A stretch of DNA of 64,000 bases, taken from contig CM055100.1 of NCBI GenBank assembly GCA_029204225.1, positions 8,076,713 through 8,140,712 on the forward strand, written 5' to 3'. Positions 42,734 through 52,451 of the stretch are shown one piece after another; the stretch's first letter is position 1, and every line of letters begins with the position of its first letter. The position numbers were made by a program, and so were the translations under genes. The notes under the pieces were generated by a model. That model did not search any database and was not told where the DNA came from. It worked only from the letters and a program-made list of their open reading frames with translations. The stretch comes from Diphasiastrum complanatum. Lineage: Eukaryota; Streptophyta; Lycopodiopsida; Lycopodiales; Lycopodiaceae.

Positions 42734-43313
42734 TGTGATAAAATCAGATCCAAAACATGCTGAAAGGCCATTAGATCTTTACGCAAAATTGGGCGCACAT
42801 CTAGAATCATTCATGAGCTAAAAATCATGCACCTACCATGCTAGAACTTGGAAGAACATGAATATCTGATCAAAATCACTAATATATAATATAGTATAGT
42901 GCCTATGCATACAAAAGCATCAGTACATCACCCTTCGCACGTGTGAAATCAAGTACAACAAGAAAAATCACATTCTACACATTAGAACTCAAGATATCAT
43001 GAGAAATATGCAAGAGATAGACAGAGAATCAAAAGAGAAAAGTTCTCCATACAAAATGAGAACATGAAAATGATTTCTCCATTTTTTTATAGTTATTTAT
43101 AACAACCATAATGCCATGTGGCCACTTTCCCTAAACTTGCCCTGAAACGACAACTTCTAGGTACTTCACCAAAAACCTAGAAATAAGTAACTAGTTTCAA
43201 TGTATCTCAACTAACCAATAGTAGTAGCTCTAAATCCGACCTTATCCACTTATATACTTGGTAAAATAGTAAAAAACAAAAATTTCAAAAACATGAATCG
43301 CTCGTGTCAACAT
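42734..43313 (-). mobile_element. LTR-F (5' LTR of Copia K)
   Basis: Minus strand, about 580 bp if it starts at TGTTGACACG near 43313; that start is inferred from the TG...CA rule only. It contains a TATA-like TTATAAATAACTATAAAA region near 43085-43103 and the palindrome variant TTTCACACGTGCGAAG near 42934-42948. Confidence 0.6.
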
Positions 43314-43441
43314 GATATACAACTATTTTCCTTCCAACAAGTAACAACTATATAGGGCACACAATTGGATCACGTCTGGACAAACATAATTCAAGAAACT
43401 TGGTTCTACATACGCTTATTGGTCAAATCGTTCACCAATAT

Positions 43442-43573
43442 ATTAGTACATGTATTAACAAAAACCAATAATGTTATTATATCAACTCCTAGCTATAAAC
43501 ACTATTAATTAGTACATGTGTGATTAACAAAACCAATAATGTTATTATATCAACTCCCAACTATAAACACTAT
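43442..43573. repeat. 66-bp tandem duplication
   Basis: Two copies of a segment starting ATTAGTACATGT at 43442 and 43508, nearly identical over their length. In the 3' flank of the F-box gene. Confidence 0.8.
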
Positions 43574-43764
43574 TTTATAAATACTAAACTTAACATGTAA
43601 CCTATTATTTTTACCAAAGCATGCATGTCCATGTTCTCATCTCCCCTATAAAACAAATTTCAAAAAACTTTAAATAAATGCAGTTTAGCACATATTGCAA
43701 AGCAAATCTTTTGGAATAATGACTTGAAATATAAGAAACTTGGAGAAGAGTGTGTGTGTGTGTA

Positions 43765-44019
43765 TCATATTGGGACACCCATCAAAAGTCGAGATTCATA
43801 GCAAAAGTCGTGGCACAATATGGGGCGACTAGTTTCAACAGGACATTCTGGTGCTTCCTTCCAAGCGTCCACACGCAACCGCAACCCATCCTCATCCGTC
43901 ATGGATAGATCCAGCACCACCACTCTAAGTCCCATATCGTCCCGAAAGTAGATGAAATTGCCTCCCCCTGAGCTGTATCGATGAAAGTTAGCATAACGGC
44001 TAGGTGCTCTCTCAACATA
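43765..44019 (-). pseudogene. Probable frame-shifted C-terminus of the F-box gene
   Basis: In a different minus-strand frame from the main ORF, about 85 codons are open from 44019 to a TGA at 43765-43767. The sequence YANFHRYSSGGGNFIYFRDD, LRVVVLDLSMTDEDGLRLRV and WKEAPECP looks like the closing blade of the same propeller-type domain (surface and hydrophobic pattern, GGGNFI, VVVLDL). It suggests a one-base indel near 44015-44045, a splice event, or a sequencing error. If joined the protein would be about 470 residues. Confidence 0.55.
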
Positions 44020-45187
44020 ACGGATCTGGCATTACGTCAAGCCTAAGCCATCCCGGCGCTGGGTGAGGATTGAATTTCCAAACCTTGACGCTCGTTGCTA
44101 TTAGGTCTTCTCCAGTTGTTCCCACCAGGATGAGATTATTGTTGCAATTCAATAACGCAGCTGCTCCTGGGAAGCAGAAAACTTCTGGCATTGGATATAG
44201 ATTTGAGGAATATTGCCTAGATTTCAGATCAAATTGGTGCAAAAAAAGTTGGTATCCTACAGCTGTTTCGCATAGCGCTAGGTGAAGGCTTGCATTACGG
44301 AAAATACTGTACAAAATATCGTAGCAAATGGCGCTGCTGCCTTGCATCTTCCAGCCCGGGGGCATCCCGCAAGCAGTCCTCTGCAGGATCTTTTTCCAGC
44401 GCCTATGGGTTTCGTCGCATGAATCAACAAACACATGATTAGAATTTTCTGCAATACTGGTCATGCATCTCGTTACGATTATTTTGTATGTGCACGTTGC
44501 TGGATTAATCATCCAAATATTGACGGAGAAATTGGGGCTGAAAGTTCCCGTGAGGGTGTATCCTTCGTCGGCGGGTAGAGTAATATAACTTTGTGTAGAC
44601 GGATCGAATGTTTTCCGCTCGAACTTCGGTAGAGTTCTAAATTTTTGGGTATACGGATCAAACAGTTCCAGCTCGTACGTCGCATAATCCAGAATTTGCG
44701 AATAATATGTTGCACACACCAATCCATCTGAGGAGGCAATTTGGTGCCACATACAGTTCCGCCAATCCCTTGAATGCATAAGCGGAAGCGGAAATTTATA
44801 CCACCTGTTGCTGATAGGATCGTAAGCCCATGGGACACCAAAGTCCCCTTTCCAGAAGAGCCATTTAGCTATTATATTCCAAGGACGAGGGGGCTGAGAT
44901 GGGTCGTATGCCACTGGTACTAACCGTGCTGTAGTTGCAAGGATCCGGTTTAAGCGACGGCAACCGTAATTAGCGATGAACGTTCCTCCCTTACGAAGAG
45001 GCATATTCGAGATTACTTGCATGAACGCATCATCTGACATCTTCTTTAACAAAAACAGGGGCAGATCTCTCTCATCAATATCCTCACTATTATCATCCTG
45101 CTCATTCTGGTTCACCACTAGTCTGGGTGGCACACATCTGGGTAGACTGAACAAGTGATAATTAGGTTCCATATCACTATCAGCCAT
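44012..45187 (-). CDS. F-box protein, 391 residues as open
   Basis: The only convincing host gene. Start ATG at 45187, chosen because it is the first Met after an upstream GA-rich region. An acidic patch (NSEDIDERD, ~32-40) leads into an F-box-like motif at about residues 44-90 (LPLFLLKKMSDDAFMQVISN, then a CRRLNRILATT helix). The rest resembles F-box-associated beta-propeller or kelch-type regions: ISNRWYKFPLPL near 128, SSDGLVCATYY near 155, LELFDPYTQKFRTLP near 175, INPATCTYKIIV near 228 and AALLNCNNNLILVG near 350. F-box proteins bind SKP1 through the F-box and give substrate choice to SCF ubiquitin ligases. The substrate is unknown. The stop at 44012-44014 is probably premature: a further ~85 codons with family-like sequence are open in another frame below. 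No intron is evident. Which F-box subfamily it belongs to is an inference. Confidence 0.75.
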   Translation of the reverse strand: MADSDMEPNYHLFSLPRCVPPRLVVNQNEQDDNSEDIDERDLPLFLLKKMSDDAFMQVISNMPLRKGGTFIANYGCRRLNRILATTARLVPVAYDPSQPPRPWNIIAKWLFWKGDFGVPWAYDPISNRWYKFPLPLMHSRDWRNCMWHQIASSDGLVCATYYSQILDYATYELELFDPYTQKFRTLPKFERKTFDPSTQSYITLPADEGYTLTGTFSPNFSVNIWMINPATCTYKIIVTRCMTSIAENSNHVFVDSCDETHRRWKKILQRTACGMPPGWKMQGSSAICYDILYSIFRNASLHLALCETAVGYQLFLHQFDLKSRQYSSNLYPMPEVFCFPGAAALLNCNNNLILVGTTGEDLIATSVKVWKFNPHPAPGWLRLDVMPDPLC

Positions 45188-45189
45188 GC

Positions 45190-45420
45190 GCGCTCTTTCT
45201 CTCCTTCTTTCTTTCTTTCTTTCTTTTTCTCTCTCTCTCTATCTCTCTCTCTTTGCAGCGCTCTCGCTCTCGCTCTCTGCCTCTGGCCTCTGTCTCTCTC
45301 CTGCGCGCTCTCTCTCTTCTCTCTGCTTGCTCTCTTTTCTCTCTCTCTCGCTATCACACAATGATCTCTTCCCCTATCGCGCTCTCTTTTCTCTTATCCC
45401 ACTCTCTCTCTCTCAAACAA
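45190..45420 (-). repeat. CT-rich (minus GA-rich) 5' region of the F-box gene
   Basis: About 230 bp of CTCTCT with scattered GCGC, immediately upstream of the start codon. On the gene strand it reads as GAGA repeats, which plant BPC/GAGA-binding proteins can bind, and may lie in the 5' untranslated region. The long Ser/Leu-rich open frames on the plus strand here are low-complexity artefacts. Confidence 0.75.
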
Positions 45421-45589
45421 TGATTAATTCGCCTATACTTAATTGCCATTCGCCAGAATTTTGGGCCGTTTCGGGCCTTTTATTATTTTGTGTAATATAG
45501 GAAAATCTCTGCTTAAGTGCGTGCAATAGACAAGAGCGCGAATGCCTGGGTGCGTGCAATAGACAGGGTATGAACATAGAACGAACATG

Positions 45590-45915
45590 GAGAAACAGCG
45601 AAGAGAGAGGAAATAGAGTGCGTGAAGAGAGAAGAAGAGAGAAGGGAGAGAGAGAGTGCCCAGAGAGAGTCAGCAGCGCGGAGGGGAAGAGATAGATAGT
45701 GCGGAGAGAGAGAACTTGCGGAGCAGAGAGAGAGAGAGCGAGCGGGGAGAGAGAGAGCACGGAGAGAGGGGAAAGCGAGCATTGAGGGAGTGAGAGGAGA
45801 GAGAGAGAGCGCGGAGAGATAGGGGAGGAGAGAGAGTGCGAGGGGATAGAGAGCACGGAGAGAGAGAGCGCGCGCTGAGAGAGACATTGGGGGAGAGAGA
45901 GAGACCTCCGCGGTC
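45590..45915 (+). repeat. GA-rich tract upstream of the F-box gene
   Basis: About 325 bp of GAGAGAG with embedded GCGC and GCGGAG words. It is the reverse-complement style of the CT tract at 45190-45420, separated from it by about 170 bp of ordinary sequence. The two could pair as an imperfect inverted repeat. Confidence 0.75.
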
Positions 45916-46390
45916 ATGGAGAGGAAAGAGAGTCAATGTGCCAAAAAATCTAGTGAATGGCAATTACTTGAGGTAATGGTTCATTGGTCGGACCATTATC
46001 ACAAATAACCCGGTCCCAGGAAGCTAGTGGCCTCCGCCACTCGCTGTCGGGTCCCGGATTATTTATGGTAATGGCCTTCCCAATGGCCATTAATGGATAC
46101 TTGATCTATTTGATGAATCTGGAATAGCTACAGTTGAAGGGCCACCGCCAAGGTCGCTCCTCCTTTTCTTTACGTTTGATTCGGCTGCCTCTGTTGCGCA
46201 AGTATATTTTCAAGAGATTATCAAGACAGAGAGAGAGAGTCACATACACATATATATATATTTTTTTATTGATTGGATTATATAATCTTAACTCTCAATT
46301 CTAATGCCCATGTACGCTTCACAATATATCACATGGTCTTGTCTTTGAGCAAACAATGCCAACTTCTACATAGGACAAAATTGTAAAAAC
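45916..46390. other. Intergenic, with a repeat-like block and AT microsatellite
   Basis: 45965-46065 resembles 50270-50345 (shared ATTGGTYGG, then GTGGCCTCCGCCA / ATGGCCTTCGCCA). (TA)n with a T run is at 46248-46268. No gene seen. Confidence 0.5.
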
Positions 46391-46957
46391 TTATGTTGTG
46401 GAAGCAATGCCTTCATAATTTGAAAGCCGTAAAAAGGTAGATACATCTCCTAAGTGTGACTTTCGTGAGTAAACTTGAGCTTTGGAGCTGCTTGATACAT
46501 ACGTAGTGCAAATAATTGTTGCACGAGAGTTAGTACAAGAGTTACTACAACCACCCAAGCAAGCAAAGGGTTGATATGGAACTTGACATACAATATGATT
46601 AAATGTATTATGAAAGGTGTCGGGCAGAATGTCCTTTGCCCCCCCGGCACATTCCATTGCATAATGAATACTTTTACTTTTTTCACATGTACTATATGAA
46701 GCATAATAAGCAGTTTGACTTTTATTCACCAATGTGGAACTACCACATGGCAATCGTACGTCTGACGCCCTTGACGGGCAGGCTGGAAAGTGCAGCACAA
46801 GGATTTTAAAAAAAAAATGCATATTCTGCTTTTTAAGTTGCTTTGAAATGGGCATAATAAGCATCAAGTATCCATTACGTATAGGGGAAGCACCCGAGGG
46901 CGGCAGCCTGAGCGTGCCTCCTTGGCGAGGAAGGCCCCCAGGGGCCTTCCCAGGCAT
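46391..46957 (-). CDS. Unrecognised 188-residue open frame
   Basis: Open from 46957 to 46391 on the minus strand with ATG start. It is Ser- and Cys-containing (ten or so Cys in 188) with no signal peptide or membrane helix that I would call. I do not recognise it, and there is no RT-like or host-like motif. It may be chance: the N-terminal end lies over a GC-rich hairpin at 46929-46950. Low confidence as a gene. Confidence 0.2.
   Translation of the reverse strand: MPGKAPGGLPRQGGTLRLPPSGASPIRNGYLMLIMPISKQLKKQNMHFFFKILVLHFPACPSRASDVRLPCGSSTLVNKSQTAYYASYSTCEKSKSIHYAMECAGGAKDILPDTFHNTFNHIVCQVPYQPFACLGGCSNSCTNSRATIICTTYVSSSSKAQVYSRKSHLGDVSTFLRLSNYEGIASTT
46929..46950. repeat. Perfect 10-bp inverted repeat, 2-nt loop
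   Basis: GGAAGGCCCC, CA, GGGGCCTTCC. A strong GC hairpin in AT-rich surroundings. Function unknown. Confidence 0.8.
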
Positions 46958-46989
46958 AACAACCGTCAGAGGTTTTTTTTCATCATAAA

Positions 46990-47570
46990 TTTTTCTATTT
47001 TTAAAAATTTGAAGGCTAGGGCCTATTCGCGGCTCACATTTTTAAAAATAGTAAATATGTAGCTCTTTGCCTTTTCAAAAATAGGAAGTCTCATATTTAT
47101 GCTCATTATCAATTTTTTTTAAATAGTAATTGTGTAAATATATGCAAGTTTTCAAATATAGTAATTGTACCTTATAGATTATACGGTGTTTATGCAACTT
47201 TTCAAAAATAATAACTGTACTTTAAGATTATAAGGTATTTATTAATCTCATGTATCTTTTAAATAACAATTTCAAGCGTACTATTATGCCATTTAAGACT
47301 TTTTCCAAATACAAAAAGAAAAAACTTGTAGGTTGTTACACATTTGAATGGAATCACTAAAAAAAAACTATCGTTCCTTGTGTTTGGTTTATGCCAAAGT
47401 TGCTGAGTAATTAAGTACCATCATAGCCATATCGCTGATTTCACATCCATTTAATGGATCTTCATCTAGGTGATATTAGTTCTCATTAAATAGTTGGTGA
47501 AGGAACTGTCAACCTATATTTCCAACTTCTAGCTTCCCATCTCGAACTACATCCCTACTTTCTTAATCAA
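46990..47570. other. AT-rich spacer
   Basis: AT-rich, with short recurring words (TTTTCAAAAATA, TAGTAATTGTA) between 47030 and 47230. No gene. Confidence 0.45.
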
Positions 47571-48130
47571 ATATTGCATGGCTATAGCATATAGCTAAGG
47601 TGACAAAGGGCCTCTTTGTCTTACCCCACTTTGAATGCTAATTTATCTACTCGATTATTTTTCATAAAATAACACTTGATGTAAAGCTTTGACAGTCTTA
47701 AGAAGATATGAGAGAGTCCCAAATTCTTTATAATAAACAAAAAAATAGTCCCAACTTAATTCATTAAAAGCCTTTTCCAAGTCTAGTCGATGAATAGCAC
47801 GTAGAAAAAAGAAAAGCATCCAATTCCACCATAAATTGAAAACATTATCCAAAGTACTTAGTCTTCCTACTTGAAACCACCTTGTTTGTTTTTTAAAGGA
47901 AAAAGCAAAAAATCCAACTTCTTGGCAATGAACATCAAGGTTATTCTATAATGAATAGTGAGCATCATTCGAGATTTTTAATCTTCGTTAAAAAAATGAA
48001 TCAAAATTCTTGGAAACAAGTACATTATATCCTTCATAATACTTTTTGAGATATGATGAGTTCACCATCCTTTAGCAAGTGGATTCTACACATATTTTTT
48101 TATCGACTTTCAACCATAGCTCTTCCTTCT
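47571..48130 (-). pseudogene. LINE reverse transcriptase remnant
   Basis: Minus strand. 47655-47852 contains LDLEKAFNELSWDYFF, the first palm motif of LINE RT. Below it (about 47640-47585) SIQSGVRQRGPLSP fits the RT motif before the catalytic box. Above it (about 47960) is weak RT N-terminal sequence (LTIHYRITLMFIAKKL). Not the same copy or subfamily as the LINE at 14689-19930, which lost this motif. Many stops. Confidence 0.65.
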
Positions 48131-48214
48131 TTGGCCTTTTCTTTTTCCCATTCTCCCAAAAAGTTCTTTGTGTTGGAAGAAGAAAAGGATGCTCAATAGA
48201 GAAAAGACTACATT

Positions 48215-48520
48215 TGAAAAATGCACTATCGGGCTCTACGGAATAATCCTTCTCCTAATGTATGATTACGCCTATCAAATTTGAACAAAACCATCGCAAG
48301 TATTGCCATGTTTGAATTCTAAGTAATTCTAACTTTAAAATCCCCAGATTTTGTTAAATTGATTTCGTAGACAAACATAATATAATAAACATTTTGTATC
48401 GAAGTATTCGATAGTTCAAACAAAATTGTATGAGAATATAATCAGATTACAACAGAACAGAGAAGCATTCGATCATTTTGACATAATAATGGAAGCAATA
48501 AAATGTATGATTAATTCAGT
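48215..48520 (-). mobile_element. LTR-G fragment
   Basis: Minus strand, about 300 bp, similar to the distal end of LTR-G at 28620 onwards (shared TTTGATAGGCGTAATCAT and a TTGTCTACGAAATCA block). Truncated, no coding sequence. Confidence 0.55.
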
Positions 48521-48526
48521 AAGTAG

Positions 48527-49179
48527 TGTGAGAGATTTCAACTAGTTTAGTCTAGTTTAGTCACATTTTGGTAAATTGTCAATAAGAGGCCAAAACTCAT
48601 TTAGACTTAGAGATAAACTTTTTGAAGTTATATTAGTTTAAAATACATTCAATAAACACTTTTGGAAAGTGTGGGAAAGTTGGTAGTCGAGTTTGAGAGA
48701 GATCCAAATTTGAACTTTGGGTATATTGAATCTAGACCCAAAAATAGTAGGGTTTACATTTTGGAGGGAAAGCCAAGTGGCCAAATAGGGTTTGGAAACT
48801 CTATAAAAGGATGTAACTCGTGGAGAGACACATCTTCTCTCTTCTCTCTCTCATTTCATCATTATACATGGTTCTCTTTGGGTTCTACTACTCATTGGTG
48901 CACTATCTTGGTGTTATCTTGCAATTCTATGTGTAGAATGATCATTTATTGCTATTCTCGGTTCCACACGTGTGAAATACACTAGGGTACTGTAATTGTA
49001 CGGACAGCAAACATATTTTATGTTTTTTTTCATGTTTGATCAATATCTCTTAGATTTTGCATCTCATTTTGTATGTAGATGCTGATTTTTCTACATTGGC
49101 AGGATTGTTGGTTTGCTCCTTATTGTAACCAAAGATTTGGGACATGGATTGGATCTTGAATGATCTGAAGTCCTTCACA
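48527..49179 (+). mobile_element. LTR-C2
   Basis: 653 bp from TGTGAGAGATTT to TTCACA, followed by a primer-binding site. TATAAAA at 48802-48808, CT-rich stretch at 48832-48855, palindrome TCCACACGTGTGAA near 48962-48975. 5' LTR of a truncated Copia. Confidence 0.85.
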
Positions 49180-49191
49180 TGGTATCAGAGC
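49180..49191 (+). promoter_or_regulatory. Primer-binding site after LTR-C2
   Basis: TGGTATCAGAGC, exact match to the usual site. Confidence 0.9.
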
Positions 49192-49780
49192 TCTTGTGTT
49201 TCAGGTTATGAAAGGATCAGCCATCTTTAGCAAGGATTTGGAGGAGTTACCAATGCTAGAGCATGCTAGATTGATTTCTACTAAAAAATCAGCATTTTTG
49301 CATGTGTAGAATTGATCTTTTGTAGGTCAAAACTCAATATAGGGTTATATACTTGATCAATTCTGATTTCACACTTGGCTTACTGGAATTAGATGGTTTT
49401 TGGTGCATTAGGAAGGTCTCATTGGAGTCTACAAGAAGATATACCAAGTTTCTAGAAATTGCATGTAGAATTTGAGATATTCAATTTTTTGAGATTTTGT
49501 CAAAACTCTAATTTTGATTGGATCTCTAGTTTGTGAGGTTACTGAACTTCATTTGAGTGTGTTTCAATCTTAGGAAGTGGCAAGAATCACTAGATTGAGG
49601 ATAGATTATAGATTGATCAAGATTTCACTATTCTATGTGTTGATTTTCTAGTTAGAAGTGCTAAACGAGATTTGAGAGGTTCCATATCTTTGTGATTTCT
49701 TCTTGAGTTCATTTTCTGACATTCAAGAGAGTGCTTTGTGCATTGGAACAGGTTGAAAGAGAAGATCAGGTCACTTCAAC
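49192..49780 (+). other. Leader of the LTR-C2 element
   Basis: About 590 bp untranslated leader, similar to 21623-22075 after LTR-C1. Confidence 0.65.
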
Positions 49781-50050
49781 ATGGCTACAAGTGGAGGCTT
49801 TATGTTGGAGAGCAATAATAGGCTTACCTCAATCATCTATTCTACTTGGAAGGTGAGGATGGAGTCCTTATTGGAGATGAATGAGTTGATGGATATTGTT
49901 ATAGGTTTGGAGGAGAGACCAACAACTCAACAAGATCAAATGAGGTGTGACAAGAGAGCAAAGAAAGCTCTACACATGATCAAGATGAATGTTACTAATG
50001 AACTTCTCAAGGAAGTTGGCTTCAAAAAATGCAAGTTTTTTTTAGCATAA
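49781..50050 (+). pseudogene. Copia gag N-terminus after LTR-C2
   Basis: MATSGGFMLESNNRLTSIIY, WKVRMESLLEMNELMDIVIG, RAKKALHMIKMNVTNELLKEVG. The first ~83 residues are a clean gag start and match Copia K. Then it breaks off at about 50027 into unrelated sequence. It shows what the truncated gags of A and A' lack. Confidence 0.85.
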
Positions 50051-50357
50051 CTCGAAAGAGGTTTTCAGAGCATTTCTTTAGGATAATTCAAAACAAATTT
50101 CCCGAGCACTGCTTCGGGGAGTCCGTCGGTATACTTCCTTTGGCATGAATATTAGGTGTTTTTGGGGCTTTTATTATATTCCGTAACAAACTCCCCAAAG
50201 ATTCCGGCTATGATTTTAAAGAGAAATGTATTATATAGTTGCCAACATTTCTAGTATATGTAATTACATGTGATAAGGTTCCATTGGTTGGGCCATCATT
50301 ACATACAGGAGTCCTCAAAGAGCTCATGGCCTTCGCCAATTGCTAGGTGATTGTTGC
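50051..50357. other. Spacer with a repeated intergenic block
   Basis: No gene. 50270-50345 resembles 45965-46065 upstream of the F-box gene. Confidence 0.45.
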
Positions 50358-50361
50358 CATC

Positions 50362-50405
<44 letters not shown>
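50358..50405 (+). repeat. (CT)n microsatellite
   Basis: About 48 bp of CT dinucleotides with one interruption near the start. Confidence 0.85.
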
Positions 50406-50409
<4 letters not shown>

Positions 50410-50881
50410 CTTTTTGTTTTTTTCTTATAGTTTCATTTCACTTCTAATAACTTTTTCTCTAAATTTTCTTGCTTGTTGCTTTTTTTCCTTTCATGGTCGC
50501 AAGCACTACCTTGAAAAAATTGTGTCGTGTTACTTTGGTATCCATCAGAGAAATTTTGAATCCAGAAAAGGGTTTTGACACTTGCGAGTTTCTTTTACCC
50601 ATGATCCAACAAAATGGTAGCACATGGTGTGTTACTCTTTTTATGCCACTACATAATCTTTTAAGAACAAGAATTGTGTTTTGACGCATACTTAAAATTT
50701 TGACTATCTATCAAATTTTAAATAGGTTCATCACAAAATACTTTGTTGGCATTGCCTTGCAAAGGCAATACTATGTGGTGAGGTTGGTTAATGGAGTAAC
50801 GAAAAAAGTCACCATGAAAGATATGTTTTGTGGTCTTTGCTTAAACCTTAAAGGACTGAACTTTTGTTGAAGGCCAAAGTA
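50406..50881. other. Unassigned sequence
   Basis: Open frames on both strands around 50459-50689 have no recognisable domain. I cannot support a gene. Confidence 0.4.
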
Positions 50882-51082
50882 ACATGCATGAATGATATGA
50901 GACTAAAAAGGCAGCTTTATTATGCATGGATGTTGTGCTGAAAAAGCATTTCCTTTATTATGCATGGATGTTGTGCTAAAAAAATCATTTGCTTTATTAT
51001 GCATGGATGTTGCACTAAAAAGGCATAGAAAGATTAAAAAATCATTATGCATGGCTGTTGCACTAAAAAGGCATTGAAAGAT
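50882..51082. repeat. Tandem repeat with TATGCATGGATGTTG units
   Basis: Five units, 35-50 bp each: starts at about 50882 (ACATGCATGAATG), 50917, 50952, 50991 and 51041. Consensus TTTATTATGCATGGATGTTG then CTAAAAAGGCAT. Each unit holds ATGCAT, related to the RY seed-type motif CATGCA. Confidence 0.75.
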
Positions 51083-51318
51083 TCCTTGTTGTATTATAAA
51101 AGAAGGGCGAGGGTCGAGGCACAGATGAGGCCGCATAGATGAGGGTTCCTGCTCTCTAGCGCAACAAGGACATTAAGGCTATCTCAGCTTCTTGTGCACA
51201 CTGTTCTCTTTCAACTTGTCATTTCAAGGATTGATCCTATCAACTCAAGGACATTGCTCGTGTATCGGATTTTGAAGCCATACACGGTACGTGTATCTCT
51301 CTTTGAAGCTCATGATAA

Positions 51319-51967
51319 TGAAATATGTTTGTAAATCGCTGCTAGTTATGCATCCCTCTCCTGAGCATTAAAGTTCTGCCAGTGGCCACTTCCATGATAG
51401 CGGACGTTGCAGTCACGCATAATATGCTAGACTTGTTTTAGCAAACATATGAGGATACTAAACTCATGTGTAGCCATATGATCAGTATGGGGGACTGAAG
51501 ACTAGAATTTGTAGGTGCGCAGCACATGCATCTGTCAGCAGACTGGCAGATCATCACACCTTCAGACTTCACACTTGCTTCACACCTGCTACATTCACTC
51601 GCTCGCTACCAGCAGTTCCAGAGAGATTCGTGACCACCAAACACTCCAACGCGTTCAAAGTTGTAGCCTTCCTGCAATAAATCCTTCTCTGCTTGTGCGA
51701 TAGTTCTTCTGAACTTCAGAACATGAAAAAATCCATTACGAACAGACCAGCAAACACTCCAGGAAAGATTCACAAGTAGAACAACGCGTTCATAGTTGTA
51801 ACCGTCCTGCAATAAATCCTTCTCTGCTTGTGCGATAGTTCTTCTGAACTTCAGAACATGAAGAAATCCATTACGAACAGACCTGCGCTCAATCATGTTG
51901 CATGATAGAGGATAGAGGAGATGAGACATGAAATATGTTTGTAAATCATTGCTAGTTATGCATCCCT
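51319..51967. repeat. Local duplication block with 40-bp direct repeats at its ends
   Basis: A ~40-bp segment (GAAATATGTTTGTAAATC, then TTATGCATCCCT) occurs near 51319-51358 and again near 51928-51967. Between them a ~97-bp segment is duplicated with a period of 135 bp: near 51651-51750 and 51786-51884 (shared ATAAATCCTTCTCTGCTTG). Confidence 0.75.
51606..51929 (-). CDS. Open frame with a 45-residue in-frame tandem repeat
   Basis: 107 residues, MSHLLYPLSCNMIERR start. Two repeats with the core RNGFxHVLKFRRTIAQAEKD, then LLQ-D/E-GYN-Y/F-ERV. Differences between repeats are conservative (Leu/Phe, Asp/Glu, Tyr/Phe). Family unknown. It could be an exon of a broken host gene or a chance frame across the 135-bp tandem repeat (135 is a multiple of 3). 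No flanking coding sequence found. Confidence 0.35.
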   Translation of the reverse strand: MSHLLYPLSCNMIERRSVRNGFLHVLKFRRTIAQAEKDLLQDGYNYERVVLLVNLSWSVCWSVRNGFFHVLKFRRTIAQAEKDLLQEGYNFERVGVFGGHESLWNCW

Positions 51968-52066
51968 ATCCAATCGACCACGCTAAAGTGTTTTGGACTG
52001 AGTCCTTTCATCTGAGAAGAGAAACATGACTATGGTGAAACGATGCTAAAAGCCTCATGGGAAAAG

Positions 52067-52090
52067 CTCTCTCTCTCTCTCTCTCTCTTT
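52067..52090 (+). repeat. Short (CT)n tract
   Basis: About 24 bp of CT dinucleotides. Confidence 0.7.
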
Positions 52091-52163
52091 CTCCTCGGCA
52101 GGATCCCTCTGGCTAGATGTCGATTAGATATTGGATTGTCTGAATTACTTTTAAGGAGGAATA

Positions 52164-52451
52164 TGTTATGAAGTTCTATAAACCTTTAAGCAATGACTCA
52201 ACATACTCCAAATAAATAAATCGCATTGTTCCACAGATTTGCCAATTTTTGGCAATTTTTCACAGAATGTCAGTTGTTATCCATGCACAAAATAAGCTTA
52301 GCAACTTAATAGCTTACATTGTTTAATGAAATAATATAGTCCAATCTGTTGGATTTACTCCTCTCCTAAATCCCATTTTAATCTGCTTTCATTTATGCTG
52401 CATATTTACTCAAAATTGTCGCGCAGTCTGCATATTTACATGCAAATTCAA
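52164..52451 (+). mobile_element. Possible left part of LTR-G'
   Basis: Begins TGTTATGAAGTTC after a purine tract (AAGGAGGAATA) and ends where Copia D begins. If real it would pair with 58471-59392 to give an LTR of about 1.2 kb, close to the 1.1 kb of LTR-G, with Copia D inserted inside it. Similarity to LTR-G here is weak (CAGTCTGCA and short words), so this is a proposal. Confidence 0.35.

Noticed and set aside
45155-45963. Several Ser/Leu-rich open frames on both strands, up to 147 residues
   Set aside because: They are translations of CT/GA microsatellite DNA, with no domain or normal codon use.
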